NCBI RefSeq assembly: GCF_900110435.1
Contig: NZ_FODT01000002.1
Coordinates: forward strand, 496,001 to 560,000
Reading direction: 5' to 3'
DNA from: Rhodopseudomonas pseudopalustris
Lineage (GTDB): Bacteria; Pseudomonadota; Alphaproteobacteria; Rhizobiales; Xanthobacteraceae
Length of the DNA: 64,000 bases
The translations under genes were made by a program, and so were the position numbers. Shown piece by piece: positions 18,254-28,022 of this stretch. The notes under the pieces were generated by a model. It was not told the DNA's origin and did no database searches. It saw only the letters and a list, made by a program, of their open reading frames with translations. The stretch's first letter is position 1. The number at the start of each line of letters is the position of its first letter.

Positions 18254-19519
18254 ATGGATCTTCATGCGGACCAGCCGGTTGGCGCGGCGCCGGCCTCGAG
18301 CTTGAGCCATTGGCTGAGCGCGGCCTGGCGGCGCAAATGGTCGGTGCTCGGCATTGCGCTGGTGCTGCTCGCCGCGGGGCTTGGTCTGGCCCGGCTGATG
18401 TTCGGTCCGCAAGTCATCGCCGTCCTGGTGGAGCGCGGCAATCTCGTGCAGACGGTGGTCGCCAGCGGCCACATCGAGACCCCCTACCGGGTCGAGATCG
18501 GCAGCCAGATCACCGGCACCGTCGCCGACGTGCTGGTGCGCGAAGGCCAGGAGGTCCGCGAGGGCCAGAAGCTGGTCGCGATCGAGGCCAGCGAGCTGCA
18601 GGCCGCAATGGTGCAGGCCGAGGGCGCGGTGGCGCAGGCCGAGGCGCGGGTGCGCCAGCTCCGCGAGCTGACCAAGCCGGCCGCCGATCAGGCGCTGCAG
18701 CAGGCGCACGCCAATCTGCTCAATGCGGAAGCCGCCTATGAGCGCGCGTCGAAGCTCGCCGCGTCGGGCTACGGCACCAAGGCGACGCTCGACGACGCCA
18801 CCAAGAATCTCGACGTCGCTCGCACCCAGGTCCGCACCGCCGAGCTGCAAGTCTACACCTCGAGCCCGGTCGGTAGCGATTATGTGATGGCCGAGACCCT
18901 GCTCGGTCAGGCCCGCGCCAATCTCAACACCGCACGCGCACGGCTCGGTTACGCCAGCATCGTCGCGCCGCGCGACGGCGTGCTGATCACCCGCAAGGTC
19001 GAGCGCGGCAGCGTGGTGCAGCCGGGCAAGGCGCTGCTGGTGTTGGCGCCGGCCGGCGACAGCCAGATCGTGGTGCAGATCGACGAGAAGAATCTCGGCC
19101 AGCTCGCGCTCGGCCAGAGCGCGCTGGCCTCGGCCGACGCCTATCCCGACAAGCGGTTCGCGGCGCGGCTCAGCTACATCAACCCGTCGGTCGACATCAA
19201 CCGCGCCTCGGTCGAGATCAAGCTCGCAGTGACCGACCCGCCGAACTATCTGCGCCAGGACATGACGGTGTCTGTCGACATCGCCACCGCCCGTCGCGAA
19301 AATGCGGTGATCGTCCCGGCGCGGGCGGTCAACGACGCGACGACGGTGCCCTATGTGCTGAAGGCCGAGAACGGCCGCGCAATCCGGCAGCCGGTCAGGC
19401 TCGGCCTGCGTGGCGTCGGCGCCTATGAAGTGATCGAGGGGCTCGTGCCGGGCGACCGGGTGATCCCGCTCACCACCGGCGTCAAGCCCGACCAACGCAT
19501 CCGCGTGGTCGTGCCGTGA
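18254..19519 (+). CDS. Membrane-fusion (HlyD/MacA-type) adaptor
   Basis: A periplasmic adaptor of a tripartite ABC exporter, 421 aa. One N-terminal transmembrane helix (about residues 31-52) is followed by a lipoyl half-motif (VASGHIETPYRVEIGSQITG), an alpha-helical hairpin (about residues 110-210, Ala/Gln-rich), the second lipoyl half (IVAPRDGVLITRKVERGSVVQPG) and beta-barrel and membrane-proximal domains. Its stop overlaps the permease start. The gene order adaptor-permease-ATPase is that of DevBCA-type exporters; MacAB usually has permease and ATPase fused. Confidence 0.93.
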   Translation: MDLHADQPVGAAPASSLSHWLSAAWRRKWSVLGIALVLLAAGLGLARLMFGPQVIAVLVERGNLVQTVVASGHIETPYRVEIGSQITGTVADVLVREGQEVREGQKLVAIEASELQAAMVQAEGAVAQAEARVRQLRELTKPAADQALQQAHANLLNAEAAYERASKLAASGYGTKATLDDATKNLDVARTQVRTAELQVYTSSPVGSDYVMAETLLGQARANLNTARARLGYASIVAPRDGVLITRKVERGSVVQPGKALLVLAPAGDSQIVVQIDEKNLGQLALGQSALASADAYPDKRFAARLSYINPSVDINRASVEIKLAVTDPPNYLRQDMTVSVDIATARRENAVIVPARAVNDATTVPYVLKAENGRAIRQPVRLGLRGVGAYEVIEGLVPGDRVIPLTTGVKPDQRIRVVVP

Positions 19520-20742
19520 AGCGCTGGCTGCCGTTCGAGTGGATCGCCGCGGTGCGTTTCCTGCTCGACGGCGCGCTGCAGACGCTGGTGATCGTCGGCG
19601 GCATCGCGATCGGCGTCGGCGTCATCGTCTTCATGTCGGCGATGCTGGCCGGGTTGCAGGCCAATTTCATCAAGCGCGTGCTGACCTCGCAGCCGCAGAT
19701 CCAGTTGATCCCGCCGGACCAAGTGGCGCGGCCGCTGCGCGACGAGCCCGGCACGGTCGAGGTCGCGACGGTGCAGCGCCCGACCCAGCGCGTCATCTCG
19801 ATCGACCAATGGCCGAAGATCCGCGCCGAGATGCAGGCGCGGCCCGACGTCGTCTACGCCGCCGCCACCGCGTCGGGCTCGGCGTTGGCGCTGCGCGGCG
19901 ACACCAGCCGCGCGATCACGCTGTACGGCATCGAGCCGGAGATCTATTTCCAGATCGTCAAGGTACCGGACTTCATCGTCGCCGGCGAAGCCCAGATCAC
20001 CACCGAGGGCATCCTGATCGGCGTCGAGCTGGCGCGCGATCTCGGCGCTTCGCTCGGGGACAAGATCATCGTCTCGACGCCGCTGGCCGGCAATCGAGTC
20101 CTGACCATCAAGGGCATCTTCGATTTCGGCAACAAGGCCGCCAATCAGCGCAACACCTTCGTGACGCTGCGCAACGCCCAGAGCATGTTGGGCCTGATCG
20201 GCGGCGTGACCTCGATCGACATCACTGTCGCGGATATCTACACGGCGGAGACCATCGCGCAGGAAATCCAGGCGACGCTGCCGGTCAAGGCCGACAGCTG
20301 GATCAGGACCAACGCGCAGTTCTTCACCGCGGTGAAGGCGCAGCAGAATTCCAACACGCTGATCCGGCTGTTCGTCGGCCTGTCGGTGGCGTTCGGCATC
20401 GCGGCGGTGCTGATCGTTTCGGTGATCCAGCGCTCCAAGGACATCGGCATCCTGCGCGCGATGGGAGCCCGGCGCGAGCAGATCCTGCGGGTGTTCCTGA
20501 TCCAGGGCGGGCTGCTCGGCTTCATCGGCGCACTGATCGGCTCGGGTCTCGGCGCGCTGGCGCTGTTCGCGTGGCACCAGTCGGCGCGCCAGGTCGACGG
20601 CAGCGAGCTGTTTCCGCTGATCCTGGAATCCGAACTTTTCATCGCGTCGTCGTTATTGGCGACGCTCACCGGCGTCGCGGCGGCGATCGCCCCGGCGCTG
20701 CGTGCGGCGCGGCTCGATCCGGTGGTGGCGATCCGTGGCTGA
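19516..20742 (+). CDS. FtsX-like ABC permease
   Basis: A 408-aa permease of the MacB/FtsX type: one helix at the N-terminus ([19 protein letters not shown]), a periplasmic domain of roughly 220 residues, and three C-terminal helices ([45 protein letters not shown]). The cytoplasmic loop [22 protein letters not shown] is the family coupling helix. It starts at GTG 19516, overlapping the adaptor stop by four bases, which suggests translational coupling. Confidence 0.94.
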   Translation: MKRWLPFEWIAAVRFLLDGALQTLVIVGGIAIGVGVIVFMSAMLAGLQANFIKRVLTSQPQIQLIPPDQVARPLRDEPGTVEVATVQRPTQRVISIDQWPKIRAEMQARPDVVYAAATASGSALALRGDTSRAITLYGIEPEIYFQIVKVPDFIVAGEAQITTEGILIGVELARDLGASLGDKIIVSTPLAGNRVLTIKGIFDFGNKAANQRNTFVTLRNAQSMLGLIGGVTSIDITVADIYTAETIAQEIQATLPVKADSWIRTNAQFFTAVKAQQNSNTLIRLFVGLSVAFGIAAVLIVSVIQRSKDIGILRAMGARREQILRVFLIQGGLLGFIGALIGSGLGALALFAWHQSARQVDGSELFPLILESELFIASSLLATLTGVAAAIAPALRAARLDPVVAIRG

Positions 20743-21433
20743 AGTCCTGCGCCTCGACGGCATCCGCAAGTCCTACAATGTCGGCACCCCGGTCGAGACC
20801 GAGGTGCTGCACGGCATCGACCTCACCCTGCACGCACGCGACTTTCTGGCGCTGATGGGGCCGTCGGGCTCGGGCAAGTCGACGCTGCTCAACATCATCG
20901 GCCTGCTCGACCGGCCGACCGCCGGGCGGCTTCTGATCAACGGCGTGGACGCGGGACAACTCGGCGATGCGGCGCTGACGCAGCTGCGCGGCCGCGCGAT
21001 CGGCTTCGTATTTCAGTATCACTATCTGATCTCGGCCTTCACCGCGCGCGAGAACGTGATGATGCCGATGCTGGTCGATCGCGGCCGCCCGGACGGGGAG
21101 ATGGAGCGCCGCGCCGACGAATTACTCGATCGCGTCGGTCTGAGCCGCTGGCGCAACAACAACGCCGCCAACATGTCCGGCGGTCAGCAGCAGCGCGTCG
21201 CCATCGCCCGCGCGTTGGCGATGAATCCCGACCTCGTGCTCGCCGACGAGCCGACCGGCAATCTCGACACCAAATCGGCCAATGACGTGTTCGAACTGAT
21301 GCGCGAGATCAACCGCGAACGCGGCACCACGTTTCTGCTGGTCACCCACAACGACGACCTCGCCAAAAGCTGCGACCGGATCGTCCAGGTGGTCGACGGG
21401 CGGATCGCGGCGTCGGGCGTGAGTTTGCCTTAG
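20735..21433 (+). CDS. ABC exporter ATPase (LolD/MacB-type)
   Basis: A 232-aa nucleotide-binding subunit. It has Walker [10 protein letters not shown], the Q-loop in FVFQYHYLI, the signature [15 protein letters not shown], Walker [13 protein letters not shown] and the H-loop VTHN. GTG 20735 overlaps the permease end by eight bases. Together with the two preceding genes it forms a complete inner-membrane and adaptor part of an exporter; the outer-membrane channel must be encoded elsewhere. Cargo unknown: lipid, peptide or drug are all possible. Confidence 0.95.
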   Translation: MAEVLRLDGIRKSYNVGTPVETEVLHGIDLTLHARDFLALMGPSGSGKSTLLNIIGLLDRPTAGRLLINGVDAGQLGDAALTQLRGRAIGFVFQYHYLISAFTARENVMMPMLVDRGRPDGEMERRADELLDRVGLSRWRNNNAANMSGGQQQRVAIARALAMNPDLVLADEPTGNLDTKSANDVFELMREINRERGTTFLLVTHNDDLAKSCDRIVQVVDGRIAASGVSLP

Positions 21434-21800
21434 CCGGGATAGGCGCAGCGAAGCCGATCGCTACGCCCCGTAGCTCGGGCTCATCGGAGCCGCGAGAGCA
21501 ATTCAGCGTCGCTGTTTAACAGTGTATTTGGTCGCCACGCAGGCTTTCGCCACTCGCGCTCCGTCATCCTGAGGCGCGAGCGCAGCGAGCCTCGAAGGAT
21601 GGGCCGCACGCATCACAGCCTTGCTGCCAGCGACGCGCCATCCTTCGAGGCTCGCCGAAGACGGCGAGCGCCTCAGGATGTCGCCCGGGAGCGGCGACAA
21701 GCCTCGCCATCCCGTGTCCCGGTCGCGATGCGGCATGCAATGCCGCTTCGCAGAACCGGGACCTTCACGCGCACCAAGCCGTGGTTCCGCGCCGGGCCGC
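21434..21800. other. Intergenic region with inverted repeats
   Basis: No gene seen in 367 bases. It holds the inverted-repeat pair at 21565-21680. An open frame exists here but its codon pattern is that of repeat sequence. Confidence 0.6.
21565..21680. repeat. Pair of inverted REP-like elements
   Basis: CATCCTGAGGCGCGAGCG...CCTCGAAGGATG at 21565-21601 and its reverse form CATCCTTCGAGG...CCTCAGGATG at 21639-21680. Each is itself a hairpin. They are typical of intergenic palindromes in this bacterial family. Confidence 0.75.
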
Positions 21801-22175
21801 TCAGCGCGTCTGCGGCGTGATGCGGTCTTCGGCTTTGAAGTATTTGCGGGCGTGGGCGACGATCTGGCCATCGCTCGGATGATCGACGGTCTCGACCGCG
21901 GCGATCTTCGCCTTCAGCGCCGGATTATGCTGTTCGATATATTTGACAAGCTCGTTCTTGGTCTGGGCCGGGCCGACCACCAGCACCGCGCCGGCGTCCG
22001 AAATTGCGTCCATCGCCGCCTTCAGGTAGTGCGGATCCTCGGCCTTGTGTTGCAGATGCTTGGTGGGATGATCCGGATGCACGACCGTGCGCTCGACATC
22101 GTCCGGATTGAAATGGAAGACGCGCGCTTCCTTGTGGTCAATCCAGATCACGGCGTGGAAGTGGTGGGCAGTCAT
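21801..22175 (-). CDS. eRF1/Pelota domain-3-like protein
   Basis: A 124-aa stand-alone protein with the pattern of the C-terminal domain of eukaryotic/archaeal release factor eRF1 and Pelota (beta strand HFHAVIWIDHKEARVFHF, then AGAVLVVGPAQTKNELVKYIEQ). Bacterial copies are often labelled translational machinery protein. The N-terminal His/Asp-rich strand is a recurring feature. Whether it contacts ribosomes is unknown. Neighbours give no clue. Confidence 0.75.
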   Translation of the reverse strand: MTAHHFHAVIWIDHKEARVFHFNPDDVERTVVHPDHPTKHLQHKAEDPHYLKAAMDAISDAGAVLVVGPAQTKNELVKYIEQHNPALKAKIAAVETVDHPSDGQIVAHARKYFKAEDRITPQTR

Positions 22176-22259
22176 GAGCGGTCCTTTCAGAGGGTGCGCC
22201 GGATCGGCCGGCGCCCCGGGTTCCTTATCTTCCGATCGCCGCCCGGATCATGCGCTCGA

Positions 22260-23480
22260 TCAATTCGCCGCCTGTTTCTTGATCAACGGGCAGGCCGGGT
22301 CGGGCGGGCCGAACGCCTCTTCACCGGAGATATGCGCGAGGATCTTGTAATAGTCCCACGGATATTTTGACTCCTCCGGGCTCTTGACCTGAACCAGCAT
22401 CAAGTCGTGCACCATCAGACCGTCCTCGCGCAACTTGCCATTGCGCGAGAAGAAATCCTCGATCGGCTTCTCGCGCATCTTGGCGGCGACCTTGAGCGGC
22501 TCGTCGGTGCCGGCCTCCTTGATGCCTTGCAGATAGTGCGTCACCGCGGAATACACGCCGGCCTGCCACATCGTCGGCATCCGGTTCATCTTGGCGAAGT
22601 AGCGCTTCGACCATTCGCGGGTCTTGTCGTCCATGTCCCAATAAAACGACGTCGTCAGTAACAGGCCCTGCGCGGCGGGCAGGCCGAGCGAATGGATGTC
22701 GGTGATCAGCGCCAGCAGCGCCGCCATCTGTTGTCCGCCCTTGAAGACGCCGAACTCGGCGCCGGTCTTAATTTCATTGATGTTGTTCGGCGGGCCGCCG
22801 GCGATGCCGATGATCTTGGCCTTCGAGGCCTGAGCCTGAAGTACGAAGGACGACAGGTCCGGCGTCGCGAACGGCGGACGCACCGAGCCGAGCACCTTGC
22901 CGCCGGTCTTGGTCACCACCGCTGCGGCGTCGCGCTCCAGCGACAGGCCGAAGGCATAGTCGTCGGTGATGAAGAACCAGGTGTCGCCGCCGCGTTTCAC
23001 CACCTCCTGCGCGGTGCCGACCGCGAGCGCGCGGGTGTCGAACACCCATTGCATCGTGTAGGGGCTGCAGTACTTGCCGTGAAAATCGGCGGCGCCGGTC
23101 GATTGCGTGATGAACATCCGCTTCTTTTCGTTAGCGATGTTCTGAACCGCGAGACCGACCGCGGAGACCGGCACGTCGACGATCAGGTCGACCTGTTCGA
23201 CGTCGTACCAGCGCCGCGCCAGAGCGCCGCCGATGTCGGGCTTGAGCTGGTGGTCGCCGACGATGACGCTGATCGGCTTGCCCAGCACCTGGCCGCCGAA
23301 ATCGTCGATCGCCATTTGCGCGGCCGTCATCGAACCCTGGCCGGTCGGCGTCGACGCGGGACCGTTCATATCGGTCAGTACACCGATCTTGACGATGTCG
23401 TCGGACACCTGGGCGAATGCGGTCGAGGATGACATGAGCGCAGCCGTCATCATCGCCGCCGCGAGAGGCTTGGCGAACAT
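22260..23480 (-). CDS. Branched-chain-amino-acid-type ABC substrate-binding protein
   Basis: A periplasmic LivK-family binding protein, 406 aa. The signal peptide ends in STAFAQ (about residue 23), and the mature protein starts VSDDIVKIGVLTDMNGPASTPTGQGS, the family opening. The start at 23480 has GGGAG upstream. Lobes with VIVGDHQLKPDIG and TQSTGAADFHGKYC are typical of the subgroup that binds amides, urea-like or aromatic compounds. No transporter genes are next to it, so it either serves a distant permease or is an orphan. Confidence 0.93.
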   Translation of the reverse strand: MFAKPLAAAMMTAALMSSSTAFAQVSDDIVKIGVLTDMNGPASTPTGQGSMTAAQMAIDDFGGQVLGKPISVIVGDHQLKPDIGGALARRWYDVEQVDLIVDVPVSAVGLAVQNIANEKKRMFITQSTGAADFHGKYCSPYTMQWVFDTRALAVGTAQEVVKRGGDTWFFITDDYAFGLSLERDAAAVVTKTGGKVLGSVRPPFATPDLSSFVLQAQASKAKIIGIAGGPPNNINEIKTGAEFGVFKGGQQMAALLALITDIHSLGLPAAQGLLLTTSFYWDMDDKTREWSKRYFAKMNRMPTMWQAGVYSAVTHYLQGIKEAGTDEPLKVAAKMREKPIEDFFSRNGKLREDGLMVHDLMLVQVKSPEESKYPWDYYKILAHISGEEAFGPPDPACPLIKKQAAN

Positions 23481-23857
23481 TCTGGTCTTCTCCCTTGTTC
23501 CGGCTCTTCGGCCGTGTTGTGATCGCGAACTTACACCATTCCGAAGCTGCTGCAATTTGCCGGCGCGAAGCGACGACCAGGGGCCGACACCGGCTGAGCC
23601 GAGGCTGCGGTCACACGCTGAAATTGTTCCTGTTCGCCGGCGTCGCCATCATGATAATTGGGGCGCGCGATCCCGGCACGCATCGCGCACCCCTTTGAAG
23701 GCGCAGTCGGCGAAGGCGCAGTCGGCGTGATGCAAGTCACGATCCCGGCGACGCTGCTCGCATCATGGCCGCTGCGGCGACACGCCGCGAAAACGATGCT
23801 AAGCGGTCGGCAGAGTTGCTCGTTGCCGGTCCTGCACAACATTCCGAAAGAGTCGCG
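23481..23857. other. Intergenic region with a short tandem repeat
   Basis: A divergent promoter region of 377 bases without a convincing gene. A 15-base unit GAAGGCGCAGTCGGC is repeated exactly twice at 23697-23726. Confidence 0.6.
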
Positions 23858-24655
23858 ATGAACGCCAGCCCGTCCGCCGATGAAGATCTGCTCTACACCG
23901 TCGCGGATGGCATCGGCCGCCTGACCTTCAACCGACCGCAGGCGCGCAACGCGCTGACCTTTGCGATGTACGAGCGGATGGCGGCAATCTGCGAAGAGAT
24001 CAATGCAGACCGTTCGATCAAGGCGCTGATCCTGACCGGCGCGGGCGACAAGGCGTTCGCCGCGGGCACCGACATTTCGCAGTTCCGCGCCTTCAAGACG
24101 GCGCAGGACGCGCTCGATTACGAAGCCCGGATCGACCGCGTGCTCGGCGCGCTGGAGCAATGCCGCGTCCCGGTGATCGCCGCGATCGCAGGCGCCTGCA
24201 CCGGCGGCGGCGCAGGCATCGCGGCCTGCTGTGACTTCCGGATCGGCACCGCCGCAACGAGGATCGGGTTTCCGATTGCGCGCACGCTCGGCAATTGCCT
24301 GTCGATGTCCAACATCAGCCGCCTGATCGCGCTGGTCGGCCCGGCGCGAACCAAGGACATGATTTTCACCGCGCGGCTGATCGAGGCGCCGGAGGCGCTG
24401 GCGCTCGGGCTATTGAACGAAGTAACGCCGGACGTCGAGACGTTGCAGCGCCGCGCCACCGAGACCGCGCAATTGATGGCAAGCCACGCGCCGATCACTC
24501 TGGAAGTCACCAAAGAGGCGGTGCGCCGGATCCGGCGGACGCTGTCCCGCGACGAGGGCGAGGATCTGATCCTGCGCGCCTATATGAGCGAAGATTTCCG
24601 CGAAGGGATGGAAGCCTTCCTCGGCAAGCGCAAGCCGGAGTGGAAGGGCAAGTAG
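23858..24655 (+). CDS. Enoyl-CoA hydratase/isomerase family protein
   Basis: A 265-aa crotonase-fold enzyme. It has the CoA-binding block RLTFNRPQARNALTF, the oxyanion-hole blocks GAGDKAFAAGTDISQF and ACTGGGAGIAACCDFRI, and the pattern IGFPIARTLGNCLS. The second catalytic Glu of true hydratases is not obvious in GFPIARTLG, so isomerase, hydrolase or another crotonase chemistry is possible. It is convergent with the amidase gene. Confidence 0.9.
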   Translation: MNASPSADEDLLYTVADGIGRLTFNRPQARNALTFAMYERMAAICEEINADRSIKALILTGAGDKAFAAGTDISQFRAFKTAQDALDYEARIDRVLGALEQCRVPVIAAIAGACTGGGAGIAACCDFRIGTAATRIGFPIARTLGNCLSMSNISRLIALVGPARTKDMIFTARLIEAPEALALGLLNEVTPDVETLQRRATETAQLMASHAPITLEVTKEAVRRIRRTLSRDEGEDLILRAYMSEDFREGMEAFLGKRKPEWKGK

Positions 24656-24662
24656 CCTGGCG

Positions 24663-25295
24663 TCAGAAAGACGGATCACGCGCCAGTTTCGCCAGCTCGC
24701 AGCCTTCGCAATAGCGCGCGTCCTTGTAGTCGATCCAGTTGTGGGCATAGACGCGGTCGGCCGGGATGTCGTAGCGGGTGCGAAGTACCCGCACCAGAAC
24801 GCGCCATGCCGCGATCTGCGCCGCGGTGGCGGGCGCGGTGACATCCGGATAATTGCCGGCGAACTCGACCCCGATCGAATTGTCGCGGACCACCTGACGG
24901 AACGTCGACTTGTTGTCGATGTATTTGTTGTCGTTGCGGTTGGCACCGTCGCCATGGGTCGTGACGAAGGTTTCCGGCGTCGCCCAATACACCGTGCCGT
25001 CGGTCTCGACCCAGACCGTGACGCCGCGCCGGGTCGGGTTATTCGCCTGCGCGCGCGCGCCGTTGCGCGCCGATCCGGCCGGTCCCTCGGTCTGGTGCAC
25101 GATGATGTTGCGCCACGGCGCCTTCCTGTAATCGCCCCACGGCGCGAGCCAGACGATCTTGAGCCCGGGAATCTCCGGCGTGCCCGAACCACGCGCGATC
25201 GTCGCCAGATCCGTCGATGGCGCTTGCGCCTGTGCCTCTCGCAACGGCAACAGCGCCGCGGCCAACAGCGCCAATCCGATCAGGCGGTGAATCAT
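24663..25295 (-). CDS. Secreted N-acetylmuramoyl-L-alanine amidase (Amidase_2)
   Basis: A peptidoglycan amidase/PGRP-type domain behind a signal peptide (LIGLALLAAALLPL...AQA). Zinc-ligand motifs are visible: IIVHQTEG at the start of the fold and YAHNWIDYKDA near the end, with SIGVEFAGNYPD between. A C-x2-C pair near the C-terminus may form a disulfide. About 210 aa. The start at 25295 gives a compact signal peptide; an upstream ATG at 25358 would overlap the neighbouring gene. It probably acts on cell-wall fragments in the periplasm. Confidence 0.87.
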   Translation of the reverse strand: MIHRLIGLALLAAALLPLREAQAQAPSTDLATIARGSGTPEIPGLKIVWLAPWGDYRKAPWRNIIVHQTEGPAGSARNGARAQANNPTRRGVTVWVETDGTVYWATPETFVTTHGDGANRNDNKYIDNKSTFRQVVRDNSIGVEFAGNYPDVTAPATAAQIAAWRVLVRVLRTRYDIPADRVYAHNWIDYKDARYCEGCELAKLARDPSF

Positions 25296-25339
25296 CGACG
25301 GCAATGGATCACCGACGGGAGCCTTGCGAGCGGCTTGGA

Positions 25340-26545
25340 TCAGGCGGTTTTGCGCCATGGCTCGAATGCGGGAGGCGGAGGTTCCGGCGCCAGTTCATGG
25401 ACCGCATAGCGATCCTTGCCGAGTTTCTTCGCATTGTACAGCGCCGCGTCCGCCGCCGCGATCAGCCGCTCGGGATGCATACCGATTTGCTGCGTCCACT
25501 GCGCCACGCCGATCGATGCGGCGATGTTGATCCCGTCGTCTTTACCCCGCGCCGACAGCGCGCGACTTTCCTCGAGGATGTGGCGGGCGATCATCGCGCC
25601 TTCGCGCAAGGTGGTCGCCGGCATCACCACACAGAACTCGTCGCCGCCGGCGCGCGCTAGAAGATCGCCGGGACGCAGTCGCGTCTGCGTGGCGCGTGAG
25701 AACCGTCGCAGGCATTCGTCGCCCGCCGCGTGGCCGTGGCCGTCATTGATGGCCTTGAAGCCGTCGAGGTCGATCGCCAGCACCGTGAAGGGTTCGCCGG
25801 TCTGCGTCGAGATCTGGCACTGTTTGGCCATCCGCTGCAGCAGGTGGCGTCGATTGGCGATGCCGGTCAGGTCGTCGAGCAGCGCGAGATTTTCGACCTC
25901 GGACCGCAGCCGGTCGATCGCCATCAGCATGAAGGCGAAGTTCAGCGTCATCGACAGGAACACCAGCGCCAGAACCAGCGAGGCCTGGAAATTATTGAAC
26001 TCGATGATCGACAATTCGCCGCCGACGCCCATCATCGCAGCGACCGAGCGGACCGTGTAGGTCGCGAGCATCAGGATCGCCACCGTGCCGGCCATCCGTG
26101 CGCCGGGATTGCGGTGGGCTGTGCGCGACATCGTCAGCGGCAGCGTCATCGCCAGCGGCACCGCCTGGGAGAGCGAGTAGATCACGATCCTCGTCGCCAT
26201 CGAGTCGACAACCAGAAGAAAGAAGGCGAGACCCCCGACGCAAAAGGCGGTCATGCTTAGCGGAAGCCACCAGCTCAAACGCCGGCCGTAGAAGCGGTAG
26301 ATTCCCATCAAGATCAGGAAGGCCGCGAAGGCGACGGCGCCGCCGCCCGCGATCAGCATCACCTTTGTGTCCAACACGCCCCGCAGCATGCCGAAGACTG
26401 CGCCGAGCGAGACGACGAAGCAGGATGCGGTCCAGTAACGCGCCGGCGTGAAACTGGGATAGCTGCGCATCACGTGGGTCCAGACGAGGCCCAGCGCGAG
26501 GAAATTGACCAGGAAGACAACCCAGAGCGTCGGGATACTCAACAT
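25340..26545 (-). CDS. Membrane-bound diguanylate cyclase
   Basis: Makes cyclic di-GMP. The N-terminal half has about six hydrophobic helices as an integral-membrane sensor. The C-terminal GGDEF domain has an intact active site (ARAGGDEF) and an inhibitory I-site (RPGD, five residues before GGDEF), so it is expected to be active and product-inhibited. The start at 26545 puts the first helix at the N-terminus; an ATG at 26635 is possible, but neither has a clear ribosome-binding site. A REC-EAL phosphodiesterase sits 20 kb away in this window. Confidence 0.92.
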   Translation of the reverse strand: MLSIPTLWVVFLVNFLALGLVWTHVMRSYPSFTPARYWTASCFVVSLGAVFGMLRGVLDTKVMLIAGGGAVAFAAFLILMGIYRFYGRRLSWWLPLSMTAFCVGGLAFFLLVVDSMATRIVIYSLSQAVPLAMTLPLTMSRTAHRNPGARMAGTVAILMLATYTVRSVAAMMGVGGELSIIEFNNFQASLVLALVFLSMTLNFAFMLMAIDRLRSEVENLALLDDLTGIANRRHLLQRMAKQCQISTQTGEPFTVLAIDLDGFKAINDGHGHAAGDECLRRFSRATQTRLRPGDLLARAGGDEFCVVMPATTLREGAMIARHILEESRALSARGKDDGINIAASIGVAQWTQQIGMHPERLIAAADAALYNAKKLGKDRYAVHELAPEPPPPAFEPWRKTA

Positions 26546-26914
26546 TGCGCAACCAAGGCGCAACGCGCTGCCAAGCCCCCGATCTGGAATACTTGCTGAT
26601 GCATAGCCGCTCCCGAAGTTGCCTTCAGGTTGCATGTCCAGCGCTTAATGGAGTCTAAGGGAGCCTCGGAAAGCTACGAGTTGGTTTGAAAAGGATGAAC
26701 GTTCCGCAGCCTTGGCGTCAGCCTTCGTTAACCATGCCGCGGTGGCCGGCTGCGATCGGCCGGAAGCCGAGGCAGCGCCGTGGGGCACGACCAAAAGCTA
26801 TTTTGATCGATTCAGGGGCGATTCTCCCGCAAACCCTGCTTCAAATGCCGGCGGCGCTCCGATAGGGTCCGCCGCGACCGACGACGGCGCAATGCGCCCC
26901 AACCCCCGACATCA
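26546..26914. other. Intergenic region before queD
   Basis: 369 bases between divergent genes. No conserved gene, riboswitch fold or FNR box was recognised. Confidence 0.5.
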
Positions 26915-27283
26915 ATGAAGATTACGCAAGCGTTCAGGTTCGAAGCCGCCCACCAATTGCCCAATGTTCCGGAGACGCATCGCTGTCGCCGGATGCACGG
27001 GCATTCTTATCGCGTCGAGCTGCAGCTCTCCGGGCCCGTCAATCCGACGACCGGCTTCGTGCTGGATTTCTTCGAGATCGAGGCTTCGTTCGGCCCGCTG
27101 CTGGCGAGGCTCGATCATTATTGCCTGAACGACATCGAAGGGCTGGAGAACCCGACCGCGGAAAATATCGCAATCTGGATCTGGACCCGAACCAAGCCGT
27201 CTTTGTCGGCATTGTCGAACGTTCGGGTCTACGAGACGCCCGACTGCTGGGCGGACTACGCCGGCGAAGACGCCGGCGATTGA
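26915..27283 (+). CDS. queD: 6-carboxytetrahydropterin synthase (QueD family)
   Basis: Converts dihydroneopterin triphosphate to 6-carboxytetrahydropterin, the second step of queuosine synthesis. 122 aa, as usual. The zinc-binding histidines are in RFEAAHQL and MHGHSYRVE. The catalytic Cys of the family is expected near the THRCRRMHGHS block and is present there; PTAENIAIWIW and VRVYETPDCWADY complete the pattern. Other queuosine genes are not adjacent. Confidence 0.92.
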   Translation: MKITQAFRFEAAHQLPNVPETHRCRRMHGHSYRVELQLSGPVNPTTGFVLDFFEIEASFGPLLARLDHYCLNDIEGLENPTAENIAIWIWTRTKPSLSALSNVRVYETPDCWADYAGEDAGD

Positions 27284-27341
27284 CGGTCGGATACGGGATT
27301 AAGCGCTACAGTTCGCCGGCGCAGAGTCCCGGCGTGCCCGT

Positions 27342-27935
27342 TCAGCGCGCAGCTGCGGCCGCGGCCCTGTTGCGGTCTTCCTCGGTCTCCTGCTCCCAGC
27401 GCAGAATGGTCGCGTAGAGATTCTGGAATTTGTTCGTGGTCTCGCCGTCGAACATCGGATCCTTGCTGGCCTCGATCCGGGCGTCGATCTTGGCCCAGTC
27501 CTCGGCAGTCAGGGTTTCCAGCGCGGCCGGGAACAGCAACTGCTCTTCCTTCGCCATGTGGCGGCGCTGATGCTCGAGGAAATCCTGCGCAGCAGCGTGG
27601 AAGGTCTGGCGCGGCAGTTCCTGGTCGGCCAGCACGTCATCCACCACCTTGGCGAAGCGGGCCAGGCGTTCGCCCTCGACCTCGTGCTCGGCCTCGACGT
27701 CTCCGACAGCGCCGGCGACCGCCGGATTGCGTTCCTTGAGGATCTGATAGACCACATCTTCCTTGGGATGATGGCAGGCTTCCGGGTACTCCTTGAAGTA
27801 CTGGATGATGGCCTGGAAGATTTCGTAATCGGGCCGTTCGCGACGGTCGAACACGCTGAGTTCACGCTCGATCACACTGAGGAGCTTCGCAATGTTGCGG
27901 TGCTCTTCGTGCAGCAGTTCAATGATTCGTGACAT
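27342..27935 (-). CDS. Hemerythrin-domain protein
   Basis: A four-helix bundle predicted to bind a non-heme di-iron centre and sense or carry oxygen or NO. The His/Glu pattern is visible: LLHEEHRNI in helix 1, EACHHPKEDVVY in helix 2, EHEVEGER and EHQRRHMAKEEQLLFP in helices 3 and 4. 197 aa from the ATG at 27935. A TTGCG-N4-ATCAA box centred 94 bases upstream, with TATCTT at the right spacing downstream of it, suggests control by an FNR/FixK-type regulator, which suits an oxygen- or NO-related role. Confidence 0.92.
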   Translation of the reverse strand: MSRIIELLHEEHRNIAKLLSVIERELSVFDRRERPDYEIFQAIIQYFKEYPEACHHPKEDVVYQILKERNPAVAGAVGDVEAEHEVEGERLARFAKVVDDVLADQELPRQTFHAAAQDFLEHQRRHMAKEEQLLFPAALETLTAEDWAKIDARIEASKDPMFDGETTNKFQNLYATILRWEQETEEDRNRAAAAAAR

Positions 27936-28022
27936 GGCTGACCTCGACTGCTCGCTGACCGGAAACACCGCGGCTGCGGCAAAAATCCAAGGCGGAAGAT
28001 AGTGGTCGGCGCGCGTCGATCC

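Noticed and set aside
17084-19495. Reverse frame that seems to fuse the hydrolase to sequence opposite the adaptor gene
   Set aside because: The upstream part is antisense to the HlyD-type adaptor. The hydrolase has its own start and ribosome-binding site at 18106.
26640-26914. preQ1 riboswitch upstream of queD
   Set aside because: No hairpin with the A-rich tail and pairing expected of preQ1 classes was found.
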